Shown in pieces: positions 1 to 6,295 of a DNA stretch of 40,477 bases. Every line of letters begins with the position of its first letter. The first letter of the stretch is position 1. This stretch comes from Methanobrevibacter sp. (GTDB taxonomy: Archaea; Methanobacteriota; Methanobacteria; Methanobacteriales; Methanobacteriaceae): assembly GCA_017407115.1 (NCBI GenBank), contig JAFQXD010000006.1:1-40477 (forward strand), in the 5' to 3' direction. The notes under the pieces were generated by a model. That model saw only the letters and a program-made list of their open reading frames with translations. It was not told where the DNA came from and made no database searches. The position numbers and the translations under genes were made by a program.

Positions 1-157
1 AAATTATTATAATAATTGAATAATAGAGAGAGAAGATATATAAGAAAAGATTTAGGCGAAGAAAGAAAAAACAAGGGCAAAAACTGGCTTTTTTTGGCTG
101 TTCCTTGTCCTTGTTCTTGGTTGTGTGTCTTTGTGTCTTCTTGGTGCTTTTTTGGGC
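1..157. other. Left end, non-coding; possible terminator
   Basis: No gene is supported here. The first 50 bases are AT-rich and carry an atagagaga motif that resembles two 15-base direct repeats near the right end (40207-40221 and 40406-40420). Read on the minus strand, ACAAGG (108-103) can pair with CCTTGT (76-71) across an interrupted loop and is followed by a T-run. This is a plausible but imperfect terminator for the small operon that ends at 158. Confidence 0.4.
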
Positions 158-490
158 TTAATATTTGGAAGTTATAACAAATAATAAAATAAAACTAACT
201 AACAATATTAAAAAAGATATAACAACACTAAATAGATAAATAATATCATTAGATTTTTTTTGCTTTTGGGCTTGCTGTTCTTTTTCTTTGGCTCTTTGTT
301 CTCTTGCCTTTAATATTGCCAATCTTTCGGCGTCTTGCTGTTCCTTGTGCTTTTGCTTTCTCTTTTCTAGTTCTAGGCGTTCGGCTCTTATTTGTTCGGC
401 TTTGGCTGTTGCTTGGTTCTTTTGGTTCTCTTGTTCTTCTTGTTCTTTGAAAATTTGTTTTAATTCTTCAAGGCTGTTAAGTTCTATCAT
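158..490 (-). CDS. Coiled-coil protein with C-terminal membrane anchor
   Basis: A 110-residue protein. Residues 1-75 are almost all Glu, Lys, Gln, Arg and Ala and should form a long charged coiled coil. Residues 83-106 form one hydrophobic membrane segment with only a few residues after it, so it looks like a tail-anchored protein with its coil in the cytoplasm. The start follows AAGGAG at 9 bases. Its ATG overlaps the TGA of the upstream gene (ATGA), indicating translational coupling. It is the last gene of the small leftmost operon. I do not recognise a family. A membrane-associated host-modification role is possible but not shown. Confidence 0.75.
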   Translation of the reverse strand: MIELNSLEELKQIFKEQEEQENQKNQATAKAEQIRAERLELEKRKQKHKEQQDAERLAILKAREQRAKEKEQQAQKQKKSNDIIYLFSVVISFLILLVSFILLFVITSKY

Positions 491-729
491 ATCCCTAAAC
501 TCCTTGAAATTGTTAAAAATCTTTTGCCGTTCTCGTAGTTATAAAATGCCTTTTCAAATCTTTTTTGTTCAATATCTATCAAATCAAATAAAATATCTTT
601 GCTTGTTTTTTGTTGCCATTCTAACATTTTATCAATTAAGATTGAATATTTGTTCTCTATGATGTCCCTTGCTTGTTCTGGGCTGATGTTCTGCCATTTC
701 CATTTATAAATAAATAAATTTACTTTCAT
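487..729 (-). CDS. Hypothetical small protein
   Basis: An 80-residue, mostly helical protein without a membrane segment or a motif I recognise. It is rich in Lys, Glu and aromatic residues. The ribosome site AAGGAG lies 12 bases before the ATG, and the stop overlaps the next start by four bases. It belongs to the leftmost operon of short genes (1396 to 158), downstream of a consensus promoter at 1482-1510. Such clusters in virulent phages often carry host-takeover proteins; that is inference from position only. Confidence 0.65.
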   Translation of the reverse strand: MKVNLFIYKWKWQNISPEQARDIIENKYSILIDKMLEWQQKTSKDILFDLIDIEQKRFEKAFYNYENGKRFLTISRSLGI

Positions 730-736
730 TTTTGTT

Positions 737-1039
737 TTACTCTCCTTTTAATAAATTATATTTTTTTAATAACCATTCATTTTTATCATCAAAAGAAATA
801 TCATCAATTTTTGCCAACACTTCGGCTAATTTTGTTGAGATTGTGGCTTGTGCTGTTCTTTCGGTCTCCATTCTTTCGGCTAGTGTTCTATAATATGCCA
901 TATCTCCAAAATGTCCCAATCTTTCGGCCTCTTGTGCTTTCTTGTTGTAGTATGATTTATTTTCAAAAGTTTTATCAAATTCATTGATTGAGTTTACAAA
1001 CTCTTTTTCAAGTAGTTCAATTATTTCATTTTTTTTCAT
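737..1039 (-). CDS. Hypothetical helical protein
   Basis: A 100-residue protein predicted to be largely alpha-helical from its regular heptad-like pattern (residues 30-80 are rich in Ala, Glu, Arg). No catalytic motif or membrane segment is visible. It starts with ATG after AAGGAG and overlaps the stop of the upstream gene by four bases (ATGA), so the two are translated together. Ala-Glu and Thr-Glu pairs here are written GCC GAA and ACC GAA, a codon-pair habit seen throughout this genome. Confidence 0.65.
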   Translation of the reverse strand: MKKNEIIELLEKEFVNSINEFDKTFENKSYYNKKAQEAERLGHFGDMAYYRTLAERMETERTAQATISTKLAEVLAKIDDISFDDKNEWLLKKYNLLKGE

Positions 1040-1209
1040 TTTTGCTCGTTCTCCTTTTCTAATATTTTATATTTTGCTTGATATATTATGCTTAATTCTA
1101 AATTGATGGCGTGTTGTTCCGTTGGTGTTGCTGTTCTTCTGGCTATTATAAGGGCCGTTTGCTTTGCTTTGATATAGTTCATATCGTTCAATCGGTTTAG
1201 ATTTATCAT
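1036..1209 (-). CDS. Hypothetical small protein, 57 residues
   Basis: I place the start at the ATG at 1209 (MINLNRL), because GGGGAG lies about 10 bases upstream. A longer reading from 1227 would put the ribosome site inside the gene. The ribosome site falls in the last codons of the interrupted upstream frame (1211-1396). The protein is basic and helical with no recognised domain. Its stop overlaps the next gene's start. Confidence 0.6.
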   Translation of the reverse strand: MINLNRLNDMNYIKAKQTALIIARRTATPTEQHAINLELSIIYQAKYKILEKENEQK

Positions 1210-1210
1210 T

Positions 1211-1396
1211 TTACATAATCTCCCCAAATCTAGTTACTACTAATTGCCCTTCATAAGTCCAACCAGCAACCCAGCACCAGTTAGCACCTGCTGGCTGAAA
1301 ATATCATAGTGTTGTTTTAATGCTTGCGTGATAGCCTTTCAATTCTTCCGGTGTGTTCTCTCTTATCAATTCAATTTGTTTTTTTGTTAAGTTCAT
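1211..1396 (-). pseudogene. Small phage gene interrupted by an in-frame TGA
   Basis: From ATG at 1396 the frame reads 30 sense codons (MNLTKKQIELI...), then TGA at 1306-1304, then 30 more sense codons in the same frame, starting YFQPAGANWC and ending VVTRFGEIM, before TAA at 1213-1211. The second half reads as real protein (Trp- and Gly-rich) and carries on smoothly from the first. A GGA-to-TGA or TGG-to-TGA change would explain the break. From memory, the YFQPAGANW core resembles a small conserved phage protein family; I cannot confirm this. It could be a pseudogene, a readthrough gene or a sequencing error. No ATG with a good ribosome site restarts the second half. Confidence 0.55.
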
Positions 1397-1481
1397 TTTT
1401 TTATTTTACCTTTTGCCGCCGCCCTTTGTCGGCTGTCGCTGTGATGGTGTCTTCGCCCTTTTTGCTCTCCCATCGTTAAAA

Positions 1482-1510
1482 AGTTTATCAAATTATTTTT
1501 CATTTGTCAA
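1482..1510 (-). promoter_or_regulatory. Early promoter P1 (leftmost operon)
   Basis: On the minus strand TTGACA (1510-1505) and TAAACT (1487-1482) are separated by 17 bases. Upstream of the -35 lies an A-tract stretch (AAAAAAATATTAAAAAGTTG) nearly identical to those before the promoters at 10433 and 16292. This supports an UP-element-assisted sigma-A promoter for the small genes from 1396 to 158. Confidence 0.8.
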
Positions 1511-1735
1511 CAACTTTTTAATATTTTTTTACACTTTTTTATTTTGCCATTTTTTCACTTCTGGCATCTTGTCGGCTCTTGCTGTTCTTGGTTCTTGGCT
1601 TGTTCTTGGTTCTTGGTGTTCGGTTGCTGTTCCCATCATCTCCCAACAGTCCAGCACTTGCCCATACCCTTAATTTTTTTCCTTGTGTGTGTTAAGGCAC
1701 CCCAAACTCAAAATCTCCAAAATTGTTTTTTATCC
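1511..1735. other. Non-coding gap between terminator and P1
   Basis: I see no convincing gene. On the minus strand a 35-codon frame starts near 1637 (MGTATEHQEP) with GGGAG only three bases away, too close to be a good ribosome site. It contains short tandem CCAAGAA repeats. The right part holds the UP element of P1 (1511-1530). Confidence 0.4.
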
Positions 1736-1743
1736 AACAAAAA

Positions 1744-1770
1744 ACTCCCCAACAAAATATGATGGGGGGT
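1744..1770. terminator. Bidirectional terminator after the early recombination operon
   Basis: The arms ACTCCCCA (1744-1751) and TGGGGGGT (1763-1770) pair over 8 bases, with a single wobble on the plus strand or a mismatch on the minus strand. T-runs follow on both strands (six on the minus side, seven on the plus side). It lies 40 bases after the stop of the last gene of the 10.4-1.8 kb operon. Confidence 0.8.
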
Positions 1771-1810
1771 CTTTTTTTAGAATTGCTATAAAAATCAACT
1801 AATATGGGGG

Positions 1811-2143
1811 TTATAACTTACTTACTTCATCTCTAATGCCATTAAGCATTGCTCTTGCTTCGGCTGAACGAACTGTAAAGCCAGCCAATAGTCTTGTTGA
1901 TTGTGCTATAACTTTGTCAATGATTGCTATAACATCATCTTTTTTAATGTGTGTGCTTTCAGTTGTTTCCCCTTGTTCTACCTTTTTAGGTTTTTCTTTG
2001 GCTTTTTTTTCTTCCTTTGGTTGTTCTTCAACCTTTTCTTCAACAGCAACTTCTTTTGTTTCTTCTTCGGCTGTTTCAACAGTTTCTTCAACTGCTGTTT
2101 CTTCCTTGATTTCTTCCAATTCTTCTTTAATTTCGCTTGTCAT
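1811..2143 (-). CDS. Acidic/Lys-rich low-complexity protein
   Basis: A 110-residue protein. Residues 1-40 are dominated by Glu, Val and Thr repeats and residues 41-58 by Lys, Glu and Pro; a more ordered helix follows at 67-110. It has no membrane segment. The start follows AAAGGAG. It is the last gene of the early replication and recombination operon and is followed by a strong terminator. The composition suggests a disordered protein with a small helical C-terminal domain. I do not recognise the family. Confidence 0.7.
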   Translation of the reverse strand: MTSEIKEELEEIKEETAVEETVETAEEETKEVAVEEKVEEQPKEEKKAKEKPKKVEQGETTESTHIKKDDVIAIIDKVIAQSTRLLAGFTVRSAEARAMLNGIRDEVSKL

Positions 2144-2157
2144 AATTTTTTTCTCCT

Positions 2158-2286
2158 TTATTTTTTCTTTTTTCTTGCTTGACTTAATGCGATTGCAACT
2201 GCTTGCTTTTGTGGTTTCCCACTGGCTTTTAGTTCTCTAATGTTTGAACTAATAACCTTTTTGCTAGACCCTTTTTTTAGTGGCAT
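2158..2286 (-). CDS. Small basic conserved phage protein (MPLKKGSSKK type)
   Basis: A 42-residue, strongly basic protein starting MPLKKGSSKKVISSNI and containing the core GKPQKQAVAIALSQA. From memory this is a very common small protein in phages of many hosts, usually of unknown function. I chose the internal ATG at 2286 because the family begins with this sequence; an open frame extends upstream to 2388 but overlaps the previous gene. The high charge would suit binding to nucleic acid or acidic proteins. Confidence 0.75.
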   Translation of the reverse strand: MPLKKGSSKKVISSNIRELKASGKPQKQAVAIALSQARKKKK

Positions 2287-2287
2287 A

Positions 2288-2689
2288 TCACTTAACCCTC
2301 CTTTGATAAATTTTCCCTTGACGGTTTGTTTCAGTAAAGTATGGAATTGACAGCAATAAGTTTTTACATTGATATTCAGGGCTATCAATTATCTTTTTCT
2401 CAATGTCAGCAAATTGATATTTTGTTTCTCCCCAAAATGGTGTTATGCACTTGTGAAGTCTCTCAATATTTATTTCATCTTTGTATGCTTTTTCCACAAA
2501 ATTTGCTATTTCACTGCACCATTCATCAAGTTTTTCTTGTGTTCCACTCCATACTAACTTTCCATCTTCTATTTTATCATAGATTGTTATTTTTTCAATG
2601 CAAATTTCACGATAATTTACATTACAATTTACCCAATTAGTTTCCAGTAATAATAATTGTCTCCAATCTTTAATAACATTATTTTCCAT
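2288..2689 (-). CDS. Hypothetical protein
   Basis: A 133-residue soluble protein. The ATG at 2689 is preferred over an upstream start at 2707 because GGAGAAATT directly precedes it. It contains several Trp and Cys residues (WRQLL, NWVNCN, DEWCSEI) but no recognised metal-binding spacing. It overlaps the end of the ASCH-like gene by about ten bases, indicating coupled translation. Function unknown. Confidence 0.65.
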   Translation of the reverse strand: MENNVIKDWRQLLLLETNWVNCNVNYREICIEKITIYDKIEDGKLVWSGTQEKLDEWCSEIANFVEKAYKDEINIERLHKCITPFWGETKYQFADIEKKIIDSPEYQCKNLLLSIPYFTETNRQGKIYQRRVK

Positions 2690-3206
2690 AATTTCTCCTT
2701 TCCACATAGCACCAAGATTGTGGTGGGTTTCCTAAACTTACAAAACATTTTTTGTATTGCTGTGATGATGGGTCATAAATCATTTCTTTTGTGCCAAATT
2801 CGGTCAATTCCACTGGCTCATCATAAATAATAAGGTCTTCTATTTTAATTAGGTATAAGGTCTTTCCTTGCCCATATTCTCTTATTTGTTCTAATGTAAT
2901 AGTGCCACAATGGTTTTTCCAATCTTTGTCTCCGTGTGTCATTATGTTAAAATAAAATGGTTCTTCATTGTTTAGGCTAATGTATTTTAATATGTCATAT
3001 TCTCTCAATGTGAACTCTCCAATGACCTTTCCCTTTTTGCCCAACATATAATTTGTTTTAGGGTCTCCTAATGTGCAATAAATATATCCTTTACAAGGCA
3101 AGTTGTTTAATTTCGGTGCTGATTTCCTTATTTCGAGTATTTTTGTGCCATTTGCAATTTGCTGGCACCATTCTGGTCTTATGGAATATAAAATATTTTT
3201 ATTCAT
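2679..3206 (-). CDS. ASCH-like domain protein
   Basis: A 175-residue protein. Residues 1-75 show the ASCH/PUA-like pattern: a start of the type ILYSIRPEWCQQIANGTK, then EIRKSAP, then a beta strand (YIYCTLG) and GKVIGEFTL. ASCH domains are RNA-binding folds, some with nucleoside or N4-acetylcytidine hydrolase activity, and are common in phages. The conserved Lys, Glu and Arg of the first motif (K22, E25, R27) are present. The C-terminal 80 residues are unassigned. The stop overlaps the next gene. I am fairly confident of the fold and not of the substrate. Confidence 0.65.
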   Translation of the reverse strand: MNKNILYSIRPEWCQQIANGTKILEIRKSAPKLNNLPCKGYIYCTLGDPKTNYMLGKKGKVIGEFTLREYDILKYISLNNEEPFYFNIMTHGDKDWKNHCGTITLEQIREYGQGKTLYLIKIEDLIIYDEPVELTEFGTKEMIYDPSSQQYKKCFVSLGNPPQSWCYVERRNYGK

Positions 3207-3547
3207 TTTAGCCTACCTTCCTTTATCAATTCTCTTTCTATAAAGTCTAACCACTGCTGTTCATTCAAAAGTGTTGTGCTTTCTCTTAAATCAGGGTCAA
3301 TAAGACTAACCATAGTTAATTTTTTTGTCATTAAATCAAGTTGTAGTTCACACTTAACTCTTGATGTAACTTCCGTGAAATAATCACTGCCAATAAATTC
3401 GTGAAGATATGAATACACGTTATAGTTTCGTTTTATAAAATATAATGCGTCTCTCATAACCTTTCTAAAAGTCTTAACCATTTCTATTGACTGGAATAAT
3501 CTCTCTCTTAATTGCTCACTTGACATTCCAATGTCTAATTCGTTCAT
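3203..3547 (-). CDS. Hypothetical protein
   Basis: A 114-residue helical protein preceded by TTAGGGGGAAAG close to the ATG. No membrane segment or catalytic motif is visible. It overlaps the start of the ASCH-like gene by four bases, so they share an operon. The surrounding genes are regulatory or unknown. Confidence 0.6.
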   Translation of the reverse strand: MNELDIGMSSEQLRERLFQSIEMVKTFRKVMRDALYFIKRNYNVYSYLHEFIGSDYFTEVTSRVKCELQLDLMTKKLTMVSLIDPDLRESTTLLNEQQWLDFIERELIKEGRLK

Positions 3548-3555
3548 CTTTCCCC

Positions 3556-3711
3556 CTAAACAAACCAGTTCTTCATTCCATTATATATTCCCACAAAGAA
3601 ATCAATTATAACTTTGAAAAAGTTTGTTTGTGTATATAATACTATGCACACTGAAATAAGTGCAAATATCATAATTGTTAAAAATAAAATTTTGCCGTCA
3701 TTACCTTTCAT
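3556..3711 (-). CDS. Single-pass small membrane protein
   Basis: A 51-residue protein (MKGNDGKILFL...) with one hydrophobic segment at residues 8-26 followed by a short amphipathic, aromatic tail. The ATG at 3711 overlaps the last codons of the sigma-like gene by 11 bases, so it is probably translated by coupling. It ends with TAG just before the next ribosome site. Small membrane peptides in this position could modify the host envelope. No family recognised. Confidence 0.6.
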   Translation of the reverse strand: MKGNDGKILFLTIMIFALISVCIVLYTQTNFFKVIIDFFVGIYNGMKNWFV

Positions 3712-4186
3712 AGCCCATTCCTTTTGTCTTTTCCTTTATGCTTTGCATATAATTATTGATTTTTGATATGCTACAATGCAAGATAACACTGATTTCTCCG
3801 TGCTTATAACCTTCCATTTTTAATTGCAAGATTTTCTTTTCGTATGGAGTGCATAAATCAAATATGTTTTGCACCAGCAATATGTTTTCATCATATTCGA
3901 CCGGGTCGGCTGTCATATCTATATTTACAACATCATCTCCTATCTCCATATTATCTTTAAGGCACTCCTTTTTGTGTGTCCTTTTAATGAACAAATAAAC
4001 ATTCTTATAAGCATAAGTAGTCCATTTTATGTTCTTGCTTGGGTCAAATCTCATTAAACATTCACACATATAAACGATGGCTGATTGTCTTAAATCTTCG
4101 TTGTAGGTTAAACCTTGTCTTTTAAGTGCTGTGTTCACAACCCAAATACTATTCTCAATAATATTTTGTTGCTCGGCTGTTAGCAT
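3701..4186 (-). CDS. Sigma-70-like RNA polymerase sigma factor
   Basis: A 161-residue protein with a sigma region 2-like block at about residues 28-70 (EDLRQSAIVYMCEC, RFDP, WTTYAYKNV) and a region 4-like helix-turn-helix at about 112-152 (TPYEKKILQLKMEG, then a recognition-helix-like segment). The length fits small ECF-type or phage sigma factors, which redirect host RNA polymerase. It lies in the early operon. Late genes in this genome share an unusual -10 core (GTGTATAATA) without a clear -35, so this protein is the natural candidate reader. Fold assignment is good; the link to late promoters is inference. Confidence 0.72.
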   Translation of the reverse strand: MLTAEQQNIIENSIWVVNTALKRQGLTYNEDLRQSAIVYMCECLMRFDPSKNIKWTTYAYKNVYLFIKRTHKKECLKDNMEIGDDVVNIDMTADPVEYDENILLVQNIFDLCTPYEKKILQLKMEGYKHGEISVILHCSISKINNYMQSIKEKTKGMGYER

Positions 4187-4212
4187 ATCATTCTCCTTAT
4201 TTTATTTTATAA

Positions 4213-4288
4213 TGGCAGGGGAAGTAGGACTTGAACCCACACGACTGGTTTTGGAGACGCAGTATGCTACCATTACACTTATTCCCCT
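4213..4288 (-). tRNA. tRNA-Trp (CCA anticodon)
   Basis: Seventy-six bases fold as a tRNA: acceptor AGGGGAA with TTCCCCT, D loop AATGGTA, anticodon loop CTCCAAA giving anticodon CCA, T arm GTGGG/CCTAC with TTCAAGT loop, and an encoded G-CCA 3' end. Two oddities: three bases instead of two separate the acceptor and D stems, and the anticodon stem pairs fully only if one C is bulged (CTG-C-GT against ACCAG). Anticodon CCA reads UGG only, so it does not by itself imply UGA recoding. It sits inside the early operon between a membrane protein gene and the sigma-like gene. Confidence 0.85.
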
Positions 4289-4292
4289 ATAT

Positions 4293-4313
4293 TGCCGTAA
4301 AAACTTTACGGCA
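4293..4313. other. Perfect hairpin beside the tRNA
   Basis: TGCCGTAAA (4293-4301) and TTTACGGCA (4305-4313) form a perfect 9-base stem with a 3-base loop. In the sense of transcription it lies between the stop of the 164-residue membrane protein and the tRNA 5' end. No T-run follows on the minus strand, so an RNA processing site or a stability element for the tRNA leader fits better than a terminator. Confidence 0.6.
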
Positions 4314-4320
4314 GTTATTT

Positions 4321-4815
4321 TTATTTAGTTTTTTTTGTTGTTTTTTTAGTTGTAGTTTTCTTTTTTGCTGGTGCTTTCTTTTGCTCTTTCTTTTCTTCTT
4401 TTGCTTTTTCTTCTTCTGGAACAAAACTCTTTGGGTTCACAACTGAACAAGGTTTATTTGGTTTTATTTCCTTAAAAGAATTAGTTATATCTTCAAGCAT
4501 TTTTTCAAACACTTTTTTAGTCTCTTTACTAATCAAATCAGCAATGGCTTTGCAAACAGCCTTAATTTGCTTATTTATATCTCTTAATTGAATTGCACAT
4601 ATTACAATTAAAGATATGGCAAAAATATTAAAAATAGGATAAACAATACAAAAATAAACATCTTTTTTTATTATTCCAATTATCAATGCTGTTATACCTA
4701 ATGCTAACAAGCACGAATATGCTATAATTTGAGTTATTGTTTGTTTCCTTTTTTTGTCTAAGTCTCCTAATTTCATATCAAGACTTTTCATTTCATAAAT
4801 AGTTTCTTTTTCCAT
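4321..4815 (-). CDS. Two-pass membrane protein with Lys-rich tail
   Basis: A 164-residue protein. Hydrophobic segments lie near residues 27-48 and 53-77 and are preceded by a charged helix. Residues 80-115 look like an amphipathic coil, and the last 30 residues are Lys-, Thr- and Ala-rich (PAKKKTTTKKTTKK), so the tail is probably cytoplasmic and may bind nucleic acid or acidic surfaces. It has a good AAGGAG ribosome site. It lies in the early operon, so a role at the membrane early in infection is possible. Family not recognised. Confidence 0.7.
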   Translation of the reverse strand: MEKETIYEMKSLDMKLGDLDKKRKQTITQIIAYSCLLALGITALIIGIIKKDVYFCIVYPIFNIFAISLIVICAIQLRDINKQIKAVCKAIADLISKETKKVFEKMLEDITNSFKEIKPNKPCSVVNPKSFVPEEEKAKEEKKEQKKAPAKKKTTTKKTTKKTK

Positions 4816-4829
4816 AATTTTTCTCCTTA

Positions 4830-5378
4830 TTAAAAGAGTTCTATAAAAAACTCTTCTCCTTCTTTATTTGTTATTTTTCTTTTTCTTTTTATACACAAAC
4901 TAATATATCCTTGATTTCTTCCAAGATATTTACTTGCCAAAGCCATTGACCTAAAAACCAATTCACAATCTTTATTATATAATTTGATTTTTTTGTATGG
5001 CATAAGTCCAGTATTAAAAGCGTGTCTTATGTTATCAGCAATACTTAACCATTCTAAATTATCAATATTATTATCCAACCTATTTCCGTTTTTATGATTA
5101 ACAGTGTCAGTTTCTTTGGGTATTCCCAAAAATGTCATTGCAACTAATCTAGCAACAAGTAAATCTTTGCATTTTCCATTTTTCCAAAGACTGACCCTTG
5201 CACCAGTATTTCTATTATTTCCACGACCTTTTAATATTCTTACTTTCCAATGTCTTTGTCCGTGTAACTCCGTGTATGTTGTTTTATTGGGCGCTGTTCT
5301 AATTCTTCCTAAATTACTTGCTTGATAAATTCCTTCATAATTTGGAATATCTTTCCATATTTCATTTTTTGTTTTCAT
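4830..5378 (-). CDS. HNH homing endonuclease (NUMOD4-HNH)
   Basis: A 182-residue free-standing homing endonuclease. Residues 8-27 match the NUMOD4 DNA-binding module (WKDIPNYEG, SNLGRIR) and residues 92-120 the HNH_3 type core (TVNHKNGNRLDNNIDNLEW). The C-terminal part (about 125-165) looks like a NUMOD1-type helix-turn-helix. Such enzymes nick or cut phage DNA and spread their own gene. It stands directly after the SSB gene and has its own consensus promoter (5398-5426), unlike its operon neighbours, as expected of a mobile insert. Confidence 0.88.
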   Translation of the reverse strand: MKTKNEIWKDIPNYEGIYQASNLGRIRTAPNKTTYTELHGQRHWKVRILKGRGNNRNTGARVSLWKNGKCKDLLVARLVAMTFLGIPKETDTVNHKNGNRLDNNIDNLEWLSIADNIRHAFNTGLMPYKKIKLYNKDCELVFRSMALASKYLGRNQGYISLCIKRKRKITNKEGEEFFIELF

Positions 5379-5397
5379 ATTATTTCTCCTTGTTATA

Positions 5398-5426
5398 ATT
5401 TTAACAAATTAAATATAAAATGTCAA
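5398..5426 (-). promoter_or_regulatory. Promoter P2, in front of the HNH endonuclease
   Basis: On the minus strand TTGACA (5426-5421), 17 bases, then TAAAAT (5403-5398), and GGAG about 12 bases further before the HNH start codon. It lies wholly in the SSB-HNH gap. It lacks the long A-tract UP element of the other early promoters, suggesting a separate origin. Confidence 0.75.
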
Positions 5427-5444
5427 CTAAAATGTATTATGTAA

Positions 5445-5870
5445 TCAAAAAGGAAGATTTTCATCATCAACTTCGACTGGTGTCAAAGTTTGTTGAACTG
5501 CCTTACCTTTTGTTGTTGTTTTTGTTTCTTTTTTCTCTTTATCTCCGTTTTCTTCACTTGAAGATAAAAATTCAATATCTTCTATGTTAACTTCCCATAT
5601 GGTTTGTTTGGTTCCATCTTGTTTCTCATAGTTCCTACTGCCCATTGTTCCAGAAAGTTGTAATAAACTCCCTTTCTTACAATATTTGGCTATAAGTTCA
5701 GCAGTTTGTCTCCAAGCCACACATACAAAGAAATCAACCTTTTGCTCTCCATTCTCATCTCTTTGTTTGCTTTTACAAGCAACATTAAAACGACAATAAG
5801 ATATTCCACTATTAGTTGTTTCGTTGACTGGGTCTTTTGTTAATCGACCCACTAAAATTATCTTATTCAT
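5445..5870 (-). CDS. ssb: Single-stranded DNA-binding protein
   Basis: A 141-residue SSB. The OB-fold covers residues 1-105 with the typical start MNKIILVGRLTKDPV, the strand CRFNVACKS and the block DFFVCVAWRQTAELI followed by KKGSLLQLSG. A flexible linker rich in Lys, Thr and Glu follows, and the acidic tip DDENLPF (135-141) is the canonical docking peptide for host replication and repair proteins. It coats single-stranded DNA during phage replication and recombination and fits the neighbouring annealing protein and exonuclease. Confidence 0.95.
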   Translation of the reverse strand: MNKIILVGRLTKDPVNETTNSGISYCRFNVACKSKQRDENGEQKVDFFVCVAWRQTAELIAKYCKKGSLLQLSGTMGSRNYEKQDGTKQTIWEVNIEDIEFLSSSEENGDKEKKETKTTTKGKAVQQTLTPVEVDDENLPF

Positions 5871-6102
5871 TGCTTTCTCCTTTTAATTCCTTAACCTTTT
5901 CATTATGTTTCAAAATTAAATCAACTAATGATTGTCTAACTCTTTTTATAGAAACAAGAATACATCTTGTCTCTTCCATACAATCTTGTTCTAGTGCAAT
6001 TTTAAGGGCTTCCTTTTTATTTCTTCCCCATTGAATTTGATAATTCTTAAAATTTTCTTTACCTTTTTCACAAGTAAATGAAATTATATATGGTTTGTTC
6101 AT
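5863..6102 (-). CDS. Hypothetical protein
   Basis: A 79-residue protein beginning MNKPYIISFTCEKGKEN, with the pattern of a short beta-alpha fold (strand, a helix with Lys and Glu, then ILVSIKRV strand). No known motif. The stop overlaps the SSB start by eight bases, so translation of SSB is probably coupled to this gene. It may be an SSB or replication accessory, by position only. Confidence 0.6.
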   Translation of the reverse strand: MNKPYIISFTCEKGKENFKNYQIQWGRNKKEALKIALEQDCMEETRCILVSIKRVRQSLVDLILKHNEKVKELKGESNE

Positions 6103-6112
6103 CTCTTTCTCC

Positions 6113-6295
6113 TTATTTTATTTTTGCTGGTCTTCCCCATCGAACAGTTGATTGATAATTTTTCAACTCTTCTGGGTCATAGCACACATAACCTTTCTCG
6201 TTGACAAGTTTCTTAATAACCCCACGATTTTGCAAAGCACGAATATAATTTGCTTTTGCTCGGTTAGTTTTTGCCAATTTTCGTAACTCTCTCAT
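6113..6295 (-). CDS. Small putative helix-turn-helix protein
   Basis: A 60-residue basic protein. Residues 18-50 (YIRALQNRGVIKKLVNEKGYVCYDPEEL) look like a winged or MerR/excisionase-like helix followed by a beta hairpin. The C-terminal VRWGRPAKIK contains a GRP core like an AT-hook. It overlaps the end of the ERCC4 nuclease gene by four bases. A DNA-binding accessory or regulator role is plausible, with low certainty. Confidence 0.55.
   Translation of the reverse strand: MRELRKLAKTNRAKANYIRALQNRGVIKKLVNEKGYVCYDPEELKNYQSTVRWGRPAKIK

Noticed and set aside
288..662. Long plus-strand open frames across the window (for example 288-662, 1836-2240, 36832-37344)
   Set aside because: They mirror strongly coding minus-strand genes, are rich in Phe, Leu, Ser and Cys as antisense of AT-rich coding DNA is, and lack ribosome sites.
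1211..1396. Genome-wide use of TGA as Trp, suggested by the split gene and the tRNA-Trp
   Set aside because: Many genes end sensibly at TGA (for example at 487 and 9071), and the tRNA anticodon is CCA, which reads UGG.
4213..4288. tRNA as an attachment site for integration
   Set aside because: No integrase or excisionase was found and the tRNA lies in the middle of an operon, so it is more likely a translational helper.
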